Shown here piece by piece: positions 46,310-59,067 of a DNA stretch of 64,000 bases. Location: contig CM042090.1 in assembly GCA_023512835.1 (NCBI GenBank), positions 19,560,356-19,624,355 on the forward strand, in the 5' to 3' direction. A program made the position numbers and the translations under genes. The notes beneath the pieces are model-generated. The model saw only the letters and a list, made by a program, of their open reading frames with translations. It was not told where the DNA came from and did not search any database. This stretch comes from Taxillus chinensis (lineage: Eukaryota; Streptophyta; Magnoliopsida; Santalales; Loranthaceae). Position 1 is the first letter of the stretch; every line of letters begins with the position of its first letter.

Positions 46310-47990
46310 GCTTCTGATGTGCGAATACAACTATGGGCAAATGAAAAGGAAGGAACTATACGTTCACTACTTTCAACTTTACAATTTGTGAGTGACTGTC
46401 CTATATATATGATCCCATCCCAAAACCCAGTCCTACCCTAAACATTTAATGATCTGTTCTGTAAATACATGGTGTGCTACAGCTTCCTGAAGCCATATTC
46501 AAGTTCTTTTGAACAGAGAAATAATGAATAACTTGGTAAAGTTCGAGTTGAGTGTAGAACTGGTAATGCAACTTCTAATTCTGCCTCTAGATTAGGGAAG
46601 ACTGAAGAGTAAATAATATTAAATATTCTAGGGCCAACGCTTAAACTTTTTGCATAACTGACGCCAATAGCCACTCAATTTCTTGCTACTGCACCCCTTT
46701 TCTCCTTCTGAAGTTTTGTATGCTGTTCAGATATGAAACAAACATCGTTGTGGATGCTTATCTTCCTAATTAAGTTAAATTTAGTTGCCTGGGAGGTTTT
46801 GATTTTGGATGCATTCACTTTGTGAAAATCCCACGTTGTGGAAAGTGTTGGATATGTTGTCAAAAGGTTTAATCATGGTTGTTGTTACGTTTGTTGTCAA
46901 AATAGGTGAAGGAGAACCAGCAACAGCAGTTGGTGTGAACCAGAAACAGGAGTTGCAAGCAGAGTCGTGTGGTGGTTTCAGCTTTACTGGGACGACGGCG
47001 TTTCAGAGAGCGTTAGTGTTCTGGAGAATCTGCAAGAGTCTGAGTTAAGTGGGACGACGTCGTTTCGTCCTTGATGGTATCGGCACTAACCTCATGAGCA
47101 TAGGCAGAATTTTGCTCAAGCGTAGTGGAAGAAACATCTTGCTGACACAAAATACCTCACTAGGACTTCAGAAACATTATGGAATGTTGCAAGCAGCGCT
47201 GGATAACGTAGGAAACCTCATGATGATGTTAGCAACGTCATGACAGTTAATACAGAGAGTGCTGGTGAAGACAAGCGAGCCTGTGGTGACGTAAGAAAGG
47301 CCATAGTGACATAAGGAACGTCATGAGAGGACTTAATATATAGGTGCTGAAGCTGAAGCATAACAGTCAGCGATGTCATCCAGGAATGGAATCCTCCTAA
47401 TCTGTCCCTTACCTAATATTATCGAAGTAAATGCAGTGAGGCGAGCATATCAAAAAGCTTTACTTTGTCTACATCCAGACAAACTTAAGCAGAAAGGTGC
47501 CGCTTCACATCAAAAATACATACATATATATATATATATAGCAGAATCTTTGATATTTTGCAGGTACCGTTCCAAAACTACTAATGAGAAATCACCCACA
47601 CTCCCATATAGAAATCAGATATGACCTCTGTTAATCAGTAAGTAAATATACCTTAATATTTAACGGAGAAGATTTGTGGAATTGATAGCATCTCTTCTTC
47701 CGTATTAGCTTTCTAGCTCTTTTCTTAGAAACACAATATTGGCTTTTTCCCTTGCGCTGACTAATATCAAATGCCAGCTAGTCACGTGGTTCTCCCATTC
47801 TGTCACCTGAGATTTTGCCCATGGTCCAAGCACATTTATGCATAGTAGGAAAATGCAATTTTGGGCATATTAATGAAGCACATATTTAACAATGATTTTG
47901 GATTGGAGTGCAGGATGCCTGGACCCATTTCAATTCACTGGCCGGGTTCACTTTAAACGCTCAATGGAATGCCTCCATCTATAGACGAGG
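46310..47990 (+). pseudogene. Auxilin-like J-domain protein gene, partial and broken
   Basis: Auxilin-like proteins recruit Hsc70 through a C-terminal J domain to uncoat clathrin vesicles (JAC1 type in chloroplast movement). Three exon-like pieces keep splice borders. 46310-46387 (DVRIQLWANEKEGTIRSLLS, donor GTGAG). 47384-47563 (WNPPNLSLT, then IIEVNAVRRAYQKALLCLHP with DKLKQKGA: the HPD motif of the J domain is intact). 47914 to about 47990 (DAWTHFNSLAGF). Defects: a one-base frame change near 47413, between the NLSLT and NIIEV parts; a (TA)n expansion (47520-47540) inside the J-domain exon after QKYI; no proper stop region; and no upstream exons for the rest of the protein. The interval 46780-47370 holds unrelated inserted-looking sequence. 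Confidence 0.75.
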
Positions 47991-47999
47991 ATTATTTAA

Positions 48000-50900
48000 G
48001 TTCATTTCACACAATGAGATCCATAATGTTGTATAGGCATCATTCTTATGCTATATACATAGACTAATGTTGTCACTATATATAAATGGTTGATGATCAA
48101 GATGTAAAAGACAGATATTGAAAAGAAAAAAGAAAATGGTCTGTTAAAAAGGAGTTCATCACAAATGGCTGTAAAAACTGTCAGTGAAAGTCTGTTAATA
48201 ATGTGTTTCTCATGGATGGCAGAAAAAACATTGTCAGTGAAACTCTTGTTTGCCGCACAAACAGCATTTTTATTGTCAACGAGTATATTGTTTTGGCATT
48301 TTGCTTACATAATAGATGGTAGAGCTCTGCTTAAGGGCACCATCTCCCTTTCAGCAGTCAGCACACACCACACAGTTGATTATTACCACAGGTGCATGTG
48401 TGGCAAAATGTTTAAAGCTATCCCTGTTGCTGGTTCAAGTATGCAAGGCTTAATTTCAGTCACAGGTTTAAAATTAAATATATTATATATTGAGATGGAC
48501 GTCATTTTTGGTTTGATTTTGATGAATGGATGAGTTTTTGCTCACACGTTTAGTTATGTTGTTGGTTCAATGATTAACCACCAGTCCAATTGCATACACT
48601 TGCAATTTTTTCTAATTATATTTTAGATAATTACTTTATGATTTTTTTAAAAAAATTAATTTCACAATAATACCACCAAATCCCACTTACCTCATCCTAC
48701 CTGCCTCTCAAAGGCTTGGGATCGAATCCACAACCCACCACATGAGGTATCCCTAGTAGAGATCACTCAATGGTAGAATCTAGCAAGAGAATCTAGCAGA
48801 AAACTCTCCTAAAGATTCTTTTTGATTAATTAATAAAATATATTTTACAATAAAAAAGATATGGTTATATATAGCCTTATAAGTACTAAATCCAACTAAC
48901 TCATGACTCTCGATTCTTAAATAAATTATCCATTAACCAACTAAGCAACTTTCATTATTCCACTAATTAATTAACTTTTCAAAACTATTATACTATCTTT
49001 ATTATCCAAGTAACTAACCACTAACACCATAACTTGATAACATAAATGACATGGAAATTAAATTTAATCTTTTTTTTATCCTGAGACTAACTAAGAAGCG
49101 GTGGAACCGTATCAATCCCTTACCACTAGATTGTACCTCAAGTTACTTATGCCATGTTTGGTGAAACCTAATTATTTTTGAAAATATAACTTTTTTAAAA
49201 AATGATAAATCGAGACAAATTCACAAACATTTATAAATGATTTTAAATTATCTAAATCCATTATTTTTTTTAAAAATCTTGTTTTCGATTGCTTAGGGTT
49301 AGGCATGTGAGAATGGTTCAAGACAGCATTTTCATCATTCTATTGATAATTATTGTGGTCCTTGAGTCTGTCTGTTATAATTCGTATCATTCTGTTACTC
49401 ATTTCTTTTTAAACTATGCATGCTAATTCACTTTTTGTGCATGTATGTGCTGTGCAATAATTCATAGAGATGTAATTTATTAGAGTTCCTTTGTGTCTAG
49501 AAACCAAGTTTACATTGTTGGCATATGTTCTTGTATCGCAACTTTATGCACGTCGTAATGATACTGCAAATTTTAAAAGCCTTTTGAGTCAACTGGCCAT
49601 CTTCATCAAGCCACAATTAAAGAATCAAGCAATAAATTTCTTTTCTAGGATGTTATAGATTTCTTATCTTTTCATTTTTTTCGCTTCCACCCTCATTCTT
49701 TTTTTTTCAAATTACTTTATTTTGATAATACAATCCTTTCTTCTTTGCTTGGGATTTTGACTATAAACTAATTTGCAATCTGTTGAAATCCTTATTGATA
49801 TTGATCATGAAGAGCCTAGTTTTTTTTTATAGGAAAAAAAAACTAGTGACTTGATATTGGTGGGCGCTGATCACTAATGACTTGGTTCTTAGTGACACTA
49901 AATAGCTTAATGGAATTGATGATGAAAATTATGCTACTGTTAATGAGGAATGTGTAGTGGATGGGGTTGCAAACCTTGTAGCTAAATGTATATTGTCAAA
50001 CCCAAGATCTATGGTATAGCATAACTAGGTAGATTGTCATGTTTACTTATCATGTTAGCTCTCCAACTATTGAGTAAAATTTATATAAAATTATTATCAT
50101 TATGTAAACTAAAGAAAGCATTACAACTAGCAAGTAAAAAATACTTAAGTACTCACCTATAAATTCACTTTATCTTTAAATTAAACTATATTTCAAACCT
50201 ATTTAAAACAAACTATAGTCTACAACAGAGATATATAATGATCCAAAACGGTGAAGTTGACAAAGCTTGATATGTAATTATGATCATTGGCCAACGCAGA
50301 ATGTTAGAAGCCTAGAATAGAACAAATAATTGTATTTTCACTATAATTGTATGCAGGAAGTTCTCTTATCCAAAGTCATGCTCTTTTCTAGCTTAATATA
50401 ATTTGTATGTATGAAAAACCTAAAGGTGTAATAGATCAATATAAATAGCTCCTTGAAATGGAATCCTTCATGCAATTGACAAGGAGTGCAATATAAACAT
50501 GTTTGACAATGGCTCCCTGAACCATTGGGGGAGCCGTCCTTGGCGGCTCAAGAACCATAGTTTTGATTTTAGATTTCTCTTTTGATTTTGGAGAATTTTG
50601 TGTGATTTTGGATAAAGAACACATTGGTTTTAGGAGAGGATCGTTTGTACGCCTTCATGACAGGTTGGTTCATCTTCTTTTATTCCTTTGTAATCCCAAT
50701 TTCATGATTTTATATATAAATATGTTTATTCAAATTCTCATGAGATAATACGTTCTTCTTAGGGATTGGGGGTAGCCTAATTCCAATTTCTTGATTGTAT
50801 AAGTTTTTATTTAATTATTTCTTATCTTTTTCATAAACGATTTCATTCTATTAATTAAATCCGTGTTTGGGTGTCGCGAACCTATTACATGTCTTAGATA

Positions 50901-52496
50901 ATTGGGGGAAGGACCAAAAGGTGAACCTTAATTTTTGGAACTATAGAATGAGACCTAGGACTTGCGTATCATGAAAGTAGTCTGTGATCCTAGGAGGAAT
51001 CATGGTTGATCACCTATCAATGGGTTTAATCCTATTTCAGCAGGATCTTTATAATGATTTAGGCTCGTAGAAACCATGTTAAATTGTTAAAGAATGACAT
51101 GGTATTTACAAAAATAATACAGTAAAATTGTTGCGAGAAGTTTCTAGCAAGCTAGCAGCTAAGGAACATTGCAAAAATAGGTTTATCCGACATGGACAAA
51201 TGGGGAAGAGAGAAATATATGTACTGGAAGAATTGATTTCCTTTGTAATTATTTCTAATTCAATTTTCTCGTTATCATTAATTCACTCAATAATTATTAA
51301 TTCTCTTGTTATTACACCTAAATGATTACATGCCATTGAATGGGAGCAAAATGAATACACTAGTCTAATTTTTGGAAACCATCTTACTGGGGAATATACA
51401 TTAGTAAGTATTGATCAATAATAATGGGTGGCCTGCACACTCAGGATGGTGAATACACAAAAGACAAATTATGATTTTTTTTATGTTATGTGTGTTTGGG
51501 GTAAAGGATAAATTATGATTTTAGGATAAAACTATAATTTCAGTCGAATTATATTTTATATAATGTTTTTATAACGTTAAAACATGTATTTACGTTGTGT
51601 TTTAAAATTTCTATTGAAAAACGAGTTCACCAGGGTGCCAGTGGAGCCCATTTCCAGATCAGGCCAGTTATGTTTTTTTTTTTTTGAGATAACTCTCAAT
51701 AACATTTGAGACTAACTATATATCAATAAAATGTCACTGTATTTGTTTGTTTGAGACTAAATTACACATTGCAAATGATAAAAAGTTATGATATGGTATT
51801 TCGTTATAAATCTAATATTGTCCCTAAATATGTTGAACACCTGATTAGTTTTTAGCTCTACAGACTGAGTTTTAAATCAGATATAGAGCAATGGGGCAAT
51901 TGTTTGTTTTGGGTTTAAGTTATTATGAATGCTGACATCAAATATGGGTCGAACCCATCGAACCTCGCACGAAAGCCAGGGTTTGCGGCAAGCAAATCAC
52001 AAGACAATCAAATATGTTAAATGTACTTTGATTGAATCATGACATCTTTGTCTTTTCTCTTCTTCTGTGGATATCCTACTTCCTTAGTGTAAGAATAAAC
52101 TTAGTGCTTCTTGTGGTGTGGTGAATGGTGCATGCATCGGCCATAATCGAACTCGCGATTGAGACAGATCATTCGGACCCCAAAAAAAAAAAAGGATATA
52201 TAGAAAGAAAATATCTTTGACTTTTGGAGACTGATATGATAGGATATATATTAGTTTTTAAAATCCATGATTACATAATATAAAATCTAAAACCACTCAA
52301 TAATTGAAGTTGAACTAAGTCGGTTGAGGTTGTTATATTAGCTGAGATTGGAGATCCGACCCGCCTATATTAAAATCAGTGTGTGTAATATAATATACGC
52401 ATGTGTTTTCACTAAATTTTCAAAAATGAAACTATAGTTTATAAAGGGACGGCGCCACGTTCACCGCAGGCAGCTGCACACTCTGAACAAGGTAAA

Positions 52497-52534
<38 letters not shown>

Positions 52535-54590
52535 ATCAAATATTAAAAAAAAAAAAGAGAAATCCGAATAATTTAATAGTAAAATTTTAAAAATGTCAAA
52601 AATACATATTTAATTTTTCTTTTATAATTGATAATTTGATAATGTATTATTCAATTATTTCAAATGGAATTTAAATTATTAGGATTTTGATTTAAAAAAT
52701 TTTAAAATACATAAATATCTAATACTAATTTTTTTATTTTTGTTGAGTTTTAGTTCTTCTTTATTATAAAGACTATCTTTTTGTTGAGTGTTTAATTTTA
52801 TGGTATATTCTGCTGGAATTTTGGGCAAGTCGGATTATAAATAAAAGACAAGAATTTTTTTTTATAAAAACTCTATTTTCAAACTTTGGTTTTTCATGTT
52901 ATATGCTAGTAACTATGTTTGAAAATGTTTAAATCATATGTTTTTGGCGCATTGAATTTATATATTGAAATGATATGATGATAAAACAAATCAACTCTTC
53001 TTCTTCTTCATGTACAATTTTGCTAAATGTTTCATTCCTTTTTTATCCTTACTATCATTTGTAAGTATATATTTATGTTGATGTGTTGTCTCCTAAAAGT
53101 AAAAGAAATAAAAAAAATTATATTAATTTTTAATATTATATTCAAATTTATAATAAATATTTGTAATAATTTTTAGTAAGTCTTAGATTAATTTTTCATA
53201 TTCAATACTTAATAGTTGAAATAGAGAGCATCTTAGATTTCTAAAAATCCAAACAAGAATTAAAAATCACTCAAAGGAAAAAGAAAGAAATAGAAAAAAT
53301 AAAATTTTTATAGCTTGCTGTCATAAATATTTTATTAAAAGAAGGATTTAATATATTTCTTTGAATAATAATGATTTTTGTACTTATAAAAAAATTATAA
53401 TATTACAGATATATTTTCTATTTCATTTTAAATTCTTGTCTTATGCTCTTTATAAACCCCTACCATATCATCATTAACAGTAAGCCACAAACGAAACTTA
53501 CAAGTAGGTATAATATATTTTTTGCAAAAATACTCATATACATGAAAACACAGAAATACATGTCATGGGCTACCATTTTAGCAAATACATCTATTTTAAC
53601 AACCACGTCATATTTATGAATAACTATCTCGGAAGAATAGAATGCTCATCATAGTTAGTATTTGATATTTCAATCATTAATTGTCAAAATGATTGATCGT
53701 GCCTCCTTTTTAGTAGTGAGACAATATAAACGGATAACAGCAGATCAGACGCCTCTTCTTATCCCATTTTTTTGTTTTATGGGTAGTTTTAAAAAATTTC
53801 TTTTAACCGTACATTTTTTCATACGTTTTCACGGCGATTTGAGTGAGAAAATATTTCACATATTTTTTTTCTTCCTATCAACGGTCCATGATACATGCAT
53901 GGTGAAAGTAGTATTTTTCTTAATTAATTACTCTCCTTTGTCAATAATGTGCAATCCGACTAGGCGGGAACGGCAATTGATATACCCCACCTCTACTACT
54001 ACTGATGGTACCAGTAATATCTGCCATGGTTTTTGGGGTGGGTGGGTGAAGAGCGTCTAGAGACTAGAGTCTTGACCGCCCGGTTCCAAACTCTTACCAG
54101 GAGCCGTCAATGGTCACCCTCACGAAATTTTTTAAACAGATGCATGCATACCCAGAAACTCGACATCCAACTTAATTAAGCCACAACAGCCCCATACCAT
54201 AACCATTAACCATACCAGCTGCGTTTGGACTTGGCACTTGGGGGTGTTGTTTAACCACTTTATTATTCACCATGTAATAAATATAAATATATTATTGTAT
54301 ACCCAACAGAAAAGACACATGCCGCTATATAATGTAGAGAATATAAAAACATCCAACCAACTCTAGCTAGCTTTTTTCTATCTAGAGCTACAAACAGAAC
54401 ACATTTCCGGCGTACAAAAAGTCAAGGACTCTTCTTCCATGTCTTCCCACATGAAATTTCTACGAATGCAGGTTAATTGAATCTGCATATCACACCTTTT
54501 GTTTTTTCTTCTTTGACTCCACTGAACTTCCCCTCTTTTTAAACGCACACTACCATCAGTACCATATTTTAAGTTCTCTCTCTCCCTCCC
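48000..54590. other. AT-rich intergenic region with repeat fragments
   Basis: No supported gene. 49262-50200 is a fourth copy of the flank family (matches 17400-18270, including CATCTTCATCAAGC.ACA and AATACAATCCTTTCTTCTTTG). 50400-51330 has a texture like decayed retroelement DNA but no coding trace. 52497-52531 is an AAT tract. 53155-53415 matches 33425-33690. The 132-residue open frame at 53662-54060 lacks motif support. The last few hundred bases are the FRO promoter. Confidence 0.65.
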
Positions 54591-54603
54591 TCTCTACCTA
54601 TCG

Positions 54604-54677
54604 ATATAAAATATTTTCGTTACACACATACAAGCGAGCGCGCGCGCAGAGCGAGAGAGCGAGAGAGAGAGAGAAGG
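54604..54677 (+). promoter_or_regulatory. FRO core promoter and leader
   Basis: A TATA-like box (GATATAAAATAT, 54602-54613) lies about 70 bp before the start codon. The leader is rich in (GC)n and (GA)n dinucleotides and runs directly into AAGGATGG at the ATG (54678). Iron-deficiency elements bound by bHLH factors would be expected upstream, but I cannot identify one with confidence. Confidence 0.5.
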
Positions 54678-57600
54678 ATGGAGAAAGCACTTATCCGGGG
54701 AATCAGAGCAGCCATATGGGTGCTCATGATGATAATCCTTCTAGGGACTCTCATGATTTGGATTATCAAACCCACCAAAACATACATGCTTAACTGGCAG
54801 ACTCACATCCGTAACAAGACAACTTCTGCATGCTTTGGAGCCCAAGGTCGGTGGGACATAAATCCTGTAGCTTAATCCCCTTTCACAGATTTCTCTGCCT
54901 TATCTGTCATTCTAATTTCATTTCTCATTAATCTCAGGTTCTGTCCTTCTCATTTACACATTTCCTATTTTGTTTTTGGCTATTTTGGGCTGTGTTTTCC
55001 TCCATTTGGGCGAAAAATTAAAGGATATGGGGAACCTTAAAAGGTATGTTTTTCAATCTTTTAAGATCATAACTTGAACTCTGATATGTAGGATTTATTT
55101 AAAAACTACTTGTTTTGGAAATTTTGATTAAAAGCAAGTGCAAAAGACAGCACTTTGACCGGTTGAGGCGGCCAGTGTTGTTCAAAGGACCTTTGGGAAT
55201 TGTTTCATGGACAGAGCTAGCCTTTCTCATCGTGTTCGTAGCTCTCCTGATTTGGCACTTGGCAAGTTACCTAAATGTCACTTTTACTAACTTTATGAAT
55301 CAGCAATATATGGCAGAGCGCAAGGAAAGCATGTAAGGACTATTTAACAACACTTCATTCCTACTGTAGAGCAGGTCATGCCTTCATACCTGCATTATGT
55401 TTCCCCCTGGACTCAAACTAGTGTCGAGACAATAGAAATTGTGAACAATAGCACATTAACATACGGTGAACTTGATTTTGTGTGTAGATGGGAAGCCAAG
55501 TTCGAATGGGTGTCCTTTTGGCTTGGGTGTGTCGGTAATATAGGCCTTGTGGTTCTATTTTTTCCGGTGACCCGCCGGTCTTCAGTGCTGGCGTTCTTTG
55601 GTCTCACATCTGAAGGGAGCATCAAATATCACATATGGATAGGGCACATCACCATGTTCCTGTTCACCGCTCATGGTGTTGGCTACATCTTTCTTTGGGG
55701 CTACACCGACAGGATTTCGGAGGTAATGCTTTATATGTTGTGATTCGTTGAAGTGTATCATACTCATGAACTCTATCTATCTTAATTCACTACTGACTTT
55801 CGCAGTCACTTGGAATTTAAATTTGTGAATTTCCATTACATGCATGCATTTGATTTCATATCCAAGTACAAATTGGAGTTTGCAAATGCAACCCTTGTGG
55901 TTTAGAAGGAAAACTAGTTTCGTTTTAGTACTTTTAACTTCGAACCAAAAGCCATAGCGGCAGACAAAAGGGGGAAGGGAACAGAGAGCACAAAGTGTGT
56001 GGTTGTGGTTTGAGGATGAGTTACGGGCGATCAGCTGGCCCAGCAGCCTCTCATGCCACATTTCTAATGGATGCCATGGCTTTCCATGTGATCTGTCATC
56101 TGAGCGGACTGACAAGCCACTTCTGTAATTTGCTGTTGCGTTGAAGAAGTGGGAAAAATAATTGATGGGCACACCATGATTGAAAAGAAGATGGATTGGT
56201 TGGTTTTCTTTTCTCTCCTCTCTTCTTTAATTTCACACCTCTTGTCTTGCCTTACGAGTACGACGTAGACAAAACGCTTGCAAATGGCAATTGAATGAGA
56301 CCTTCTGTTTCATTATGCGATATTATGTACGTTACTTCAAACGATGTTAGGGGAAATACGACAAAAAAACAAAAATAATAAGAGGACGAGTTGGCGCATG
56401 ACGGTAATGGGTCTGGAAGTATGGAGCCTAGGTGAGACCCACGGCGGCAAATCAACCATTTTGGAGTCCTCAATCACGACCAAATAAATATTTTGTTCTT
56501 AAAAAAAGTCACCTGGCTAGATTATGCAAACACGACAGTGGAAAAAGTTACCTAGACTTATTAGCCTCTCCTTCTGTTCTATTAAGGCGCAAGTAGTTAT
56601 GGTGTCTCTGTTAATTTGGTCTCTCTGTTTTTGTCCCCTCCAAAATCATCAATTTTCAACCTTGGGTTCATAATCATAGTTGATTAAAAACTCAGTAAAA
56701 TGCATCAATAAATTTAAAATCATTTTACAACCTCACTAAGGTAGGTAGGGTCGTGAGCTCAATTTAGGTGTGGTGAGAAAATGTTGTGAATAAACAAAAA
56801 TGGGAGAGTGAGAGAGAGATATGAAATTTATTATTATTATTATTTTAATAATTGTCTTGAATGTGGGAATTAATTAATAAATAAATTTGAGGCTTGCTGG
56901 CAGATGCTGAAATGGTCCAAAACTGGAGTATCGAACCTGGCCGGAGAGGTGTCATTGCTGGCCGGACTGGTGTTGTGGGCGACGACGATCCCTCGCATCC
57001 GCCAAAAATGCTTTGAGCTCTTCTTCTACACGCACTACCTTTACATCCCCTTCCTCGTCTTCTTCGTCTACCATCTCGGCATCGCCTACGCCTCCATGAT
57101 GCTCCCCGGCTTCTACCTCTTCCTCATCGACCGCTTCCTTCGCTACCTCCAGTCCCGCCGCCTCGCTCGCCTTGTCTCCGCCCGCGTCCTCCCCTGCCAA
57201 ACCGTCGAGCTCAATTTCTCCAAGACTCCAGGTACGTACGTACATACATACATGTACACACAGGGATCCTGTTCGCAGTACATACTCTTGTCTTTACACA
57301 AACACGCACACACACATAACACATATTATATAAACGGTTTTCGTTACGTTGTCGATGATGAGAGTCATGAGACATGTTATTGCCGTACTATACGGGCTAA
57401 TCCGAATGATGGATTGAATCAGACCTTACAAAACCCAAACCGGGTACGTTGGTAATGAAATATAATATCTGGGCATGGGCGGCTGCTGCTGCAGCCTGCC
57501 TGCCTGCATGCATGTTTCAAGTCCTGGTCTCGTATGTATATGTGTAGACAGAGAACAAGGTAGCTAGCTAGCTAGGCCCTCCACAATTAATAATGATGGA

Positions 57601-58023
57601 TGATACTATATATAGTGAATTTTAAATTGTGAATGGGGATTGATTAGATCTGAAGTATACGCCGGCGAGCATTGCCTTCGTGAATGTGCCTTGCATTTCG
57701 AGGCTTCAGTGGCATCCCTTCACGATCATTTCGAGCTGTGGATCCGACGAGGAGCAGATCAGCGTCCTGGTGAAGAGCGAAGGGAGCTGGACACAGAAGC
57801 TCTGCGAGCACGTTTCGTCGCCTGATCCACCGTCGTCTTTGCCCAATCATCTTCAGATCTCCATTGAAGGACTCTACGGACCCGTTTCCACACATTTTCT
57901 GAGGTTAGACTGGCGCTTCACATTATAATTATACCTAACCTTCTAAAATACAACACTTTTATGAGTCAATAAAGACATAAAGTAATCTCTAACCGTCTAA
58001 AATACAGCACTTCTATAACCAAT

Positions 58024-58058
<35 letters not shown>

Positions 58059-59067
58059 GGTGTAACTTCTAATTGAACTCGTATATATTCGTTTGCTAAT
58101 TTTTGCAGGCACGACATGCTGGTGATGGTATGCGGTGGCAGTGGAATTGCACCATTTATCTCCATTATTAGATGGCTTATCTACTCCCCGGCCACAACAG
58201 CACTTGGCTCCAAGACGACACCTTCACCGCCGCAGTTGCCCGCAAAGCTCCTCCTCATTTGCGCGTTTAAGGATTCCACCGGTCTCACCATGCTAGAGCT
58301 CATCCTCCCGGTCTCCTGCGCTTCTTCCATGAGACCCAGTCAACTGTTGCAGATCGAAGCCTACGTGACCAGAGAGAAGGAACCCATCACCACAGCCCCC
58401 AGGCCAGTCCAGACAGTGTGGTTCAAGCCAAATGGGTCCAGCCGCGACAGACCCATGTCCCCAATTTTAGGTCCCAGCAGTTGGCTCTGGCTCGGCACTA
58501 TTATAGCCTCTTCCTTCATCATTTACCTCGTGTCGGTGGCACTTCTCACTCGTTACTACATCTACCCGATTGATCATCAGACCCTTCGCATTTACCCACT
58601 GGCGGCAAGCGCAAGTCTGCATATGGCGCTTATATGTGTCAGCGTGGCCGTAGCAGCTACCACTGCCACTCTTTGGAACCAGAAACGGACTATGGAATCA
58701 GCAGAGGTGGGAGTGGGGTTGCCATCATGTCGTGATTGGGGGAAGGAATTGGAAAGTGTCCCACGCCACTCACTTGCCCAGAATACCAAGGTGCACTATG
58801 GTGAAAGACCCGACCTGAGAAGTAAGTTATTCACTTTAAATTATACTTCAATTCAGAACACAACAAAACTACTCTTCCGATCCATTAAATCCAACAACTT
58901 AATTGGTGTTTTTTTTGTTGGTGACAGGAATGCTGATGCAATGCAAGGACACAAGTGTGGGAGTTCTAGTATGTGGACCGGGGAAGATGAGGCATGAGGT
59001 TGCAGAGATCTGCTCGTCTTCTTCGGCAGCTAATCTGCATTTTGAGTCCATTAGTTTCAGCTGGTGA
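54678..59067 (+). CDS. FRO: Ferric reduction oxidase (ferric-chelate reductase), FRO2/FRO4-like, complete
   Basis: Plasma-membrane flavocytochrome that passes electrons from cytosolic NADPH through FAD and two haems to Fe(III)-chelates, the reduction step of strategy-I iron uptake. Eight exons: 54678-54846, 54938-55043, 55135-55332, 55488-55722, 56904-57231, 57648-57903, 58109-58821, 58928-59067. They total 2145 nt, 714 residues, in one frame with GT-AG borders. Visible features: N-terminal membrane helices (LMMIILLGTLMIWII; VLLIYTFPILFLAILGCVFL); ferric-reductase core with haem-ligand His residues in KYHIWIGH, FTAHG, YTHYLY and VYHLG; FAD motif QWHPFT; nucleotide site CGGSGIAPFISIIRWL; two further helices in the C-terminal half (WLGTIIASSFIIYLVSVALL); NADPH-site CGPGKMRHEV; and the family terminus NLHFESISFSW. 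A usual GPYG loop reads GLYG here. Intron 4 is the longest (1181 bp). FRO2 itself is of similar length; the exact orthologue is not resolved. Confidence 0.95.
58028..58056. repeat. (CT)n microsatellite in FRO intron 6
   Basis: About 14 CT units some 55 bp before the exon 7 acceptor, where a pyrimidine-rich tract could influence splicing. Its effect is inference. Confidence 0.85.

Noticed and set aside
48165..48533. 122-codon open frame with hydrophobic stretch
   Set aside because: No recognised family and no supporting neighbours; composition matches surrounding non-coding DNA.
53662..54060. 132-codon open frame upstream of FRO
   Set aside because: Low-complexity, Phe-rich translation from AT-rich promoter DNA, no motif, no splice logic.
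55777..56172. 131-codon antisense frame in FRO intron 4
   Set aside because: Lies in an intron, opposite to the gene, with no recognisable domain.
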